From positions 1-10,938 of the forward strand of contig JAGSHA010000078.1 of assembly GCA_023954795.1 (NCBI GenBank): a stretch of DNA of 10,938 bases. Direction: 5' to 3'. The notes beneath the pieces were generated by a model that worked only from the letters and a program-made list of their open reading frames with translations, did not search any database and had not been told where the DNA came from. Source of the DNA: Oceanospirillaceae bacterium (GTDB lineage: Bacteria > Pseudomonadota > Gammaproteobacteria > Pseudomonadales > Balneatricaceae). Positions 7,163 to 10,938 of the stretch are shown in pieces (positions within the stretch are counted from its first letter, which is position 1; each line of letters starts with the position of its first letter). The position numbers and the translations under genes were made by a program.

Positions 7163-7961
7163 TTTCAGTTCGTCGCTCTATGAAGGCGTCGTGATGCATC
7201 ATCGGTTCAAACCCAAAAAACACCGTTTCGTCTACCGTGTATTTTCACTCTGCCTTAACCTCGATGAACTGGACACGCTTAATAAGCAGCGCCGCTTCTT
7301 CTCACTCAACCGTTTTAATCTGTTCTCGTTCCACGAGAAAGACCATGGTCGTGGATCAGGAAAACTGCGCGATCAGATCACAGAAATACTGGTTAAACGC
7401 GGGTACAGCTCTGCCACGGCACATATTCGCTTACTCTGTTATCCGCGCATACTGGGCTACACCTTTAATCCACTCAGCGTCTACTTCTGTTACAACACTG
7501 ATGCCGTGCTGGAGGTCATTCTTTACGAAGTCAGTAACACGTTCGGGCAACGACACACCTATCTGCTCACAGCAGAACAGGACAAAACCGGTCACATACG
7601 CCAACAATGCGATAAGCAGATGTACGTCAGCCCTTTTATGCCAATGAATACCGGGTACAGCTTCCGGATCTTGCCTCCGGCACAGCAAGTTGCCGTCAAT
7701 ATCCGACAAACAGAACGGGATTCAGGCAAAGCTGTACTGCATGCAACCTTTAGTGGTTCACACACATCGATGTCAGATTCAGACCTTCTGAAAGCATTTT
7801 TTAGGTATCCGTTGATGACGCTTAAAGTGATGACTGCGATCCATTGGGAGGCCCTGCGCCTGTGGCGTAAAAAAGTCAAAATCCAGCCCCGTACAGCCGG
7901 CGAACACTACAGCATCAGCTGGAAGGACAAACACGGAGTTATCCATCATGAAAGCCATTAA
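7155..7961 (+). CDS. DUF1365 family protein
   Basis: A 268-residue protein of the DUF1365 family. It opens with SLYEGVVMHHRFKPKKHRFV, the usual start of the family, and has the conserved blocks RILGYTFNPLSVYFCY (about residues 94-109) and EVSNTFGQRHTYLL (about 119-132), then FMPMNTGYSFRI. No signal peptide or clear membrane span was seen; histidines and basic residues are frequent. No biochemical role is firmly established for the family. Across proteobacteria it is found between the FAD oxidoreductase and the CFA-like methyltransferase, as here, which suggests it works on the same lipid substrate. It overlaps the upstream gene by 8 nt and the downstream gene by 14 nt, so the three are translationally coupled. 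The start was chosen from the ribosome site at 7139-7146. The family assignment is firm; the function is unknown. Confidence 0.9.
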   Translation: MADFSSSLYEGVVMHHRFKPKKHRFVYRVFSLCLNLDELDTLNKQRRFFSLNRFNLFSFHEKDHGRGSGKLRDQITEILVKRGYSSATAHIRLLCYPRILGYTFNPLSVYFCYNTDAVLEVILYEVSNTFGQRHTYLLTAEQDKTGHIRQQCDKQMYVSPFMPMNTGYSFRILPPAQQVAVNIRQTERDSGKAVLHATFSGSHTSMSDSDLLKAFFRYPLMTLKVMTAIHWEALRLWRKKVKIQPRTAGEHYSISWKDKHGVIHHESH

Positions 7962-9180
7962 CTGTCCAAACTCGACCTCCGTCACACCTAAATCACCCAA
8001 TTTACTGGAGCGGCAGCTAATCTGCTTTTTGCAACAGCGGCTCGACCGGTCTTGCGGCAGCCTACAGCTGACGTTACCCAGCGGGGTCCAATGCCGCTTT
8101 GGTCACAACCAACCGGCCGCATCAGTCACACTGCATAGCTACCGACCACTGACCCGACTGCTGTTTGGTGGCGCAAACGGCTGGTCTGAAGGTTATCTGG
8201 CAGGTGAATGGGATAGCCCGGATCTAACGGCACTGGTTCACTGGGCGCTGAGTTACGAAGATGCCCTATCGTCCATAGCCAAAGCGAGTTTCGTTACCGG
8301 TGTGCTGCACAACCTTTACCACTGGCAGCGAGATAACAGCAAACACGGCAGCAAACGTAATATTGCGGCCCACTATGATCTCGGCAATGACTTTTATAAA
8401 GAATGGCTTGATCCGGGCATGACCTATTCTGCGGCTCTGTTCGACCAACCCGATCAACCGCTGGAAGCTGCACAGCGCAACAAATACGCCCGAATAATAG
8501 AGATGCTCAACGCCAAACCAGGCAATAATATCGCTGAAATCGGTTGTGGCTGGGGTGGGTTTGCCGAGCAGGCCGCCATCGATCATGACCTCAACGTGCA
8601 CGGCGTCACCCTTTCGCAGGAACAATTAGCGTGGGCTAAGCGGCGTATTAGTAACGCGAACTTACAGAATAAAGTGAATTTCAGTCTCACCGACTACCGT
8701 GATCTGGTTCATCGATACGACAGTATCGTCTCCATCGAAATGTTTGAAGCTGTCGGCGAAGCCCACTGGGATACCTATTTCAATACGCTGAAACGCATAC
8801 TGAAACCCGGTGGTAACGTTGTTCTGCAGGTGATTACGATTGAGGACGAGCGCTTTCATACGTATCGCAAACAAGCGGATTTTATCCAACGCTACGTCTT
8901 TCCCGGCGGAATGTTACCCAGCATTGAAGCGTTGCAAGATAAGTTCGAGCTACACGGGTTTGAGCTACAACAGAAACTGCTTTTCGGACCTGACTATGCA
9001 CACACATTACGTCACTGGCGAGATGCATTTGAAGCACGCTGGAACATGATTAAACCACAAGGGTTCGATGACCGTTTCTACCGTTTATGGCGTTATTATC
9101 TGGCCTACTGTGAAGGCGGCTTTGATCAGGGCAGCATTAACGTAGGTTTGTATCAGCTGAAACTTGCAGAAGCGAAATGA
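7948..9180 (+). CDS. Cyclopropane-fatty-acid-synthase-like SAM methyltransferase (variant active site)
   Basis: A 410-residue enzyme of the CFA synthase family, which moves a methyl group from S-adenosylmethionine to the double bond of a phospholipid acyl chain. Residues 1-130 form the N-terminal lipid-binding part; AAHYDLGNDFYKEWLDPGM (140-158) leads into the catalytic domain. The SAM loop is AEIGCGWGGFAEQAA (196-210), and E267 in EMFEAVG matches the catalytic E239 of E. coli Cfa. Of the bicarbonate-site residues of E. coli, Y317 (here Y350) and I268 (I296) are kept, but C139 is A162 (YSAALF) and H266 is Q294 (LQVITI). The product may therefore not be a cyclopropane; methylated unsaturated or furan-pathway chains (UfaM/UfaO type) are possible. 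GGAG (7935-7938) lies 9 nt before ATG 7948. It overlaps DUF1365 by 14 nt and ends the operon. Confidence 0.93.
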   Translation: MKAINCPNSTSVTPKSPNLLERQLICFLQQRLDRSCGSLQLTLPSGVQCRFGHNQPAASVTLHSYRPLTRLLFGGANGWSEGYLAGEWDSPDLTALVHWALSYEDALSSIAKASFVTGVLHNLYHWQRDNSKHGSKRNIAAHYDLGNDFYKEWLDPGMTYSAALFDQPDQPLEAAQRNKYARIIEMLNAKPGNNIAEIGCGWGGFAEQAAIDHDLNVHGVTLSQEQLAWAKRRISNANLQNKVNFSLTDYRDLVHRYDSIVSIEMFEAVGEAHWDTYFNTLKRILKPGGNVVLQVITIEDERFHTYRKQADFIQRYVFPGGMLPSIEALQDKFELHGFELQQKLLFGPDYAHTLRHWRDAFEARWNMIKPQGFDDRFYRLWRYYLAYCEGGFDQGSINVGLYQLKLAEAK

Positions 9181-9201
9181 TATAGGTCATGACTAAACGA
9201 A

Positions 9202-9232
9202 GGGCTGAGAATCAATAGCGAAAGCTCAGCCT
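9202..9232. terminator. Hairpin terminator between convergent genes
   Basis: GGCTGAG (9203-9209) pairs perfectly with CTCAGCC (9225-9231), with an extra G-T closing pair and a 15-nt loop. It lies between the CFA-like stop (9180) and the stop of the convergent acetyltransferase (9232-9234). On the plus strand a T-containing stretch (TCAATCTTT) follows, so it may end the lipid operon; the tail is not a strong T-run. Confidence 0.55.
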
Positions 9233-9699
9233 CAATCTTTCAGATAACGCTCCATACTGAAATTGATTAACACGCTTGCTCCACGTGCTACCTGGTTTTC
9301 ACTCACAGTCACAAACCCTAATGTATCAAATAGGGTTTTGGCCCCTTTGCTGGCTTCCACATATAACCGCTCATACCCCTTCTGTTTTGCGATATCACAA
9401 AGATACAGAAACAGTGACTGACCAATACCTCGGCGCTGATAATCTTTATGTACATACAGACAATCGATATGCCCATCATCGTCTAACTCGATGAATCCGA
9501 CAATCTGACCATTGATGAGCGCAACAAACGGCTTTTTAAGATCAAGACGTGCCTGCCACCGTGCATAGTCTGGGGGCGTGGGAGACCAGGACTCCAGCTC
9601 TTGATCACTGTAAAAGCGTCGATCAATCGCATGGACCGATTCATGAAACAGAGTCGTAATTTCACGCGCATCCGCTTCTTTATAGTGTCTAATCTGCAT
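9232..9699 (-). CDS. GNAT-family N-acetyltransferase (YafP-like)
   Basis: A small acetyl-CoA-dependent acetyltransferase of 155 residues. It starts MQIRHYKEADAREI, the usual first strand of the fold. The acetyl-CoA pyrophosphate loop is YQRRGIGQSL, within the strand-turn LYVHKDYQRRGIGQ. AKTLFDTLGFVTV near the C-terminus is the typical last helix-strand. The overall pattern, with SDQELESWSP and a C-terminal NFSMERYL, resembles E. coli YafP. I chose ATG 9699 because the family begins there; an in-frame ATG at 9741 would add 14 residues (SHTPHIPPALRKR) without a clear ribosome site, and neither start has a strong one. It stands alone between the lipid operon and the NTF2-like gene. The substrate is unknown, and a link to the stress regulon is not shown. 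Confidence 0.85.
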   Translation of the reverse strand: MQIRHYKEADAREITTLFHESVHAIDRRFYSDQELESWSPTPPDYARWQARLDLKKPFVALINGQIVGFIELDDDGHIDCLYVHKDYQRRGIGQSLFLYLCDIAKQKGYERLYVEASKGAKTLFDTLGFVTVSENQVARGASVLINFSMERYLKD

Positions 9700-9800
9700 A
9701 CGTTTTCTTAATGCTGGTGGGATATGAGGTGTGTGGCTCATTCAATTAAGAAGACTAGAAAGCCACCTAGTGAAACGGCTGGGTTATGAGGGAGAAAAGT

Positions 9801-10289
9801 TCACATCTGACAGGCCGCTTTGCGCTGCAGCCATCTGAATAACACCCCCAAACCAGGGATATGGCGATACAACGCCGCACTGTCCCAGTAATCTTCATGC
9901 ACCCGCACCAAACCCTCTGAATCCAGCTCTATACGACTGGTACCTTCAAAACTAAAGGTTCCGGTTAATTTACTGCTGGCGGCAAACGTCCAATGTAAGA
10001 AACCACCTCGCATAGCGTCACTGGCAAGCGGAGCCACCTGATGAACGCTAAAACACACGCCATCAAGCCGGGTAAACATGTCCCGCATGACGGCCCTAAA
10101 GCGATCCTGCCCTTCGATCCTGTGAAACGGGTCACTGAACCGGATCTGCTGACTGGTAAGCGCAATTAAAGCAGGTAACGATTCAACCGTGAGAGATTCC
10201 AGTAGATCAGCATAACACCTTAAACAGGTTTCGCTGTCTGGTGCTGACCCAGGGGAAAGCGTCTTTGAGGGGGATTGCTCTGCAGGCAT
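9801..10289 (-). CDS. NTF2/SnoaL-like domain protein
   Basis: A 162-residue protein with a probable nuclear-transport-factor-2/SnoaL fold. CLRCYADLLESLTVESLPAL forms the first helices, IRFSDPFHRIEGQDRFRAVM (about residues 49-68) is typical of the family, and the end has strand pairs LHWTFAASSKLTGTFSFEGT and RIELDSEGLVRVHEDYWDSA. No signal peptide or membrane segment is seen. NTF2-like proteins are small cone-shaped folds serving as enzymes or binding partners; the reaction cannot be told here. ATG 10289 has AGGAAG about 9 nt upstream and starts 5 nt after the dehydrogenase stop, so the two form an operon. From memory, NTF2-like and short-chain dehydrogenase genes often accompany rpoE-chrR and the FAD-DUF1365-CFA trio, which suggests the same regulon. 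Confidence 0.85.
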   Translation of the reverse strand: MPAEQSPSKTLSPGSAPDSETCLRCYADLLESLTVESLPALIALTSQQIRFSDPFHRIEGQDRFRAVMRDMFTRLDGVCFSVHQVAPLASDAMRGGFLHWTFAASSKLTGTFSFEGTSRIELDSEGLVRVHEDYWDSAALYRHIPGLGVLFRWLQRKAACQM

Positions 10290-10294
10290 CGTCG

Positions 10295-10938
10295 CTAACT
10301 TCCTGTGCGGGTGGCTTTTTCAACCAATTTAAAATACCAGCTGTACGGCAAAATGCGCAGCAGTTTTAACCAGTACACAAATCGCTTGGGAAAGGTTATT
10401 TCAAAGCACTCACGCTGCAAACCTTTGATGACCTCTTCTGCCGCATCTTCCGGCTCCATTATTGCCGGCATACTAAACCTGTTTTTATCGGTGAGTGGCG
10501 TGCGGACAAATCCCGGACAGATCACTTGCAACTTCACGTTACTTCCCGCCAAATCAAGCCGTAGAGCTTCACACAGATTGATCAGGGCAGCCTTGCTGGC
10601 GCCGTACACAGCCGCCGTTGGCAATCCGCGATATCCCGCAACCGACGCCATAATCGCAATCTGCCCCCGATTTTGAGCAATAAAATGCTTAAGAACGGGT
10701 TCAAGACAGTTAAGTGTGCCATTAAGATTGGTATTGAGTAACTGGATACTACGCTGCGCAGTCAGTTCGCTGGCGGGAAACGGATCATGAGTGCCCGCGT
10801 TCAGTATAACCAAGTCGGGCCAGCTCTCGGTTTGTTGCCAGTGTTCAGTTAACGCCCTGATCTGAGCATCGTCGCAAATATCGAGAGACATGGGAGTGAT
10901 TGACCCGCGACGTTGCCCGAGATCAGACGCTAACCGAA
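10295..10938 (-). CDS. Short-chain dehydrogenase/reductase, 5' end cut by window edge
   Basis: An NAD(P)-dependent oxidoreductase of the classical SDR family. The frame is open to the right edge, and the codons before ATG 10891 read RLASDLGQRRGSITPMSLDI, the normal SDR stretch ahead of the second acidic segment. The gene therefore begins outside the window; ATG 10891 is internal. The glycine-rich TGxxxGIG cofactor loop lies beyond the edge. Seen here are LVILNAGTHD (the NAG motif), the catalytic serine region IMASVAGYRGLP, the catalytic YGASK, and PGFVRTPLTDK after it. The hydrophobic C-terminal end (about 30 residues, VYWLKLLRILPYSWYFKLVE) could lie against a membrane. It is followed after 5 nt by the NTF2-like gene. 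The substrate is unknown; a lipid-related ketone or alcohol is a guess from the neighbouring lipid genes. Confidence 0.9.
   Translation of the reverse strand, partial: RLASDLGQRRGSITPMSLDICDDAQIRALTEHWQQTESWPDLVILNAGTHDPFPASELTAQRSIQLLNTNLNGTLNCLEPVLKHFIAQNRGQIAIMASVAGYRGLPTAAVYGASKAALINLCEALRLDLAGSNVKLQVICPGFVRTPLTDKNRFSMPAIMEPEDAAEEVIKGLQRECFEITFPKRFVYWLKLLRILPYSWYFKLVEKATRTGS

Noticed and set aside
9754..9771. ACTAG...CTAGT inverted repeat before the acetyltransferase
   Set aside because: A 5-bp stem with an 8-nt loop is expected by chance in this much sequence, and nothing else supports an operator.
9761..9780. Possible terminator stem AGCC...GGCT after the NTF2-like gene
   Set aside because: Only four Watson-Crick pairs plus two wobble pairs and a short broken T tract (TTTCT); too weak to call.
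10289..10891. SDR gene read as complete from ATG 10891
   Set aside because: The frame continues in SDR-like sequence to the window edge, and the glycine-rich cofactor loop is missing, so this methionine is internal.

Overview
The window looks like chromosomal DNA of a marine-type gammaproteobacterium. This is inferred from overall protein resemblance, for instance a photolyase close to E. coli PhrB, a DUF523-DUF1722 gene beside it, and a ChrR-type anti-sigma factor. Genes are dense, and no mobile element, RNA gene or CRISPR array was seen. The largest gap without a gene is about 140 bp.

Layout. Positions 1-5636 hold a six-gene minus-strand run, read right to left: ECF sigma factor (rpoE-like), ChrR-type zinc anti-sigma factor, DUF523-DUF1722 protein (YbgA-like), class I CPD photolyase (phrB), an exported cysteine glutathione peroxidase, and an ABC1/COQ8-type atypical kinase that runs off the left edge. 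Gaps are from a 4-nt overlap to 54 nt, so this is probably one operon. A 137-149 bp divergent control region (5637-5785) follows. It carries a good candidate ECF promoter, TGATCT-N18-TAACAT, pointing right. Positions 5786-9180 hold a plus-strand operon of three overlapping genes: an FAD-dependent amine-oxidase-like oxidoreductase, a DUF1365 protein and a cyclopropane-fatty-acid-synthase-like methyltransferase. A hairpin terminator at 9202-9232 separates it from minus-strand genes: a YafP-like GNAT acetyltransferase, an NTF2/SnoaL-like protein and a short-chain dehydrogenase cut by the right edge.

How it fits together. The sigma/ChrR pair, photolyase and FAD-DUF1365-CFA trio match the known theme of the RpoE-ChrR singlet-oxygen (photo-oxidative) stress response of Rhodobacter sphaeroides. 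In that response sigma release induces photolyase and lipid-modifying enzymes, including those that lead to furan fatty acids. Here the anti-sigma factor retains every zinc ligand and both C-terminal cysteines known to matter in ChrR. The likely programme is: sense singlet oxygen or organic peroxide, repair UV-damaged DNA, reduce peroxides in the periplasm, support quinone homeostasis (ABC1), and remodel membrane acyl chains.

The most notable points are the CFA-like enzyme, which lacks two residues of the classic bicarbonate (ring-closing base) site, and the addition of a periplasmic peroxidase and a COQ8-like kinase to the sigma-factor operon.
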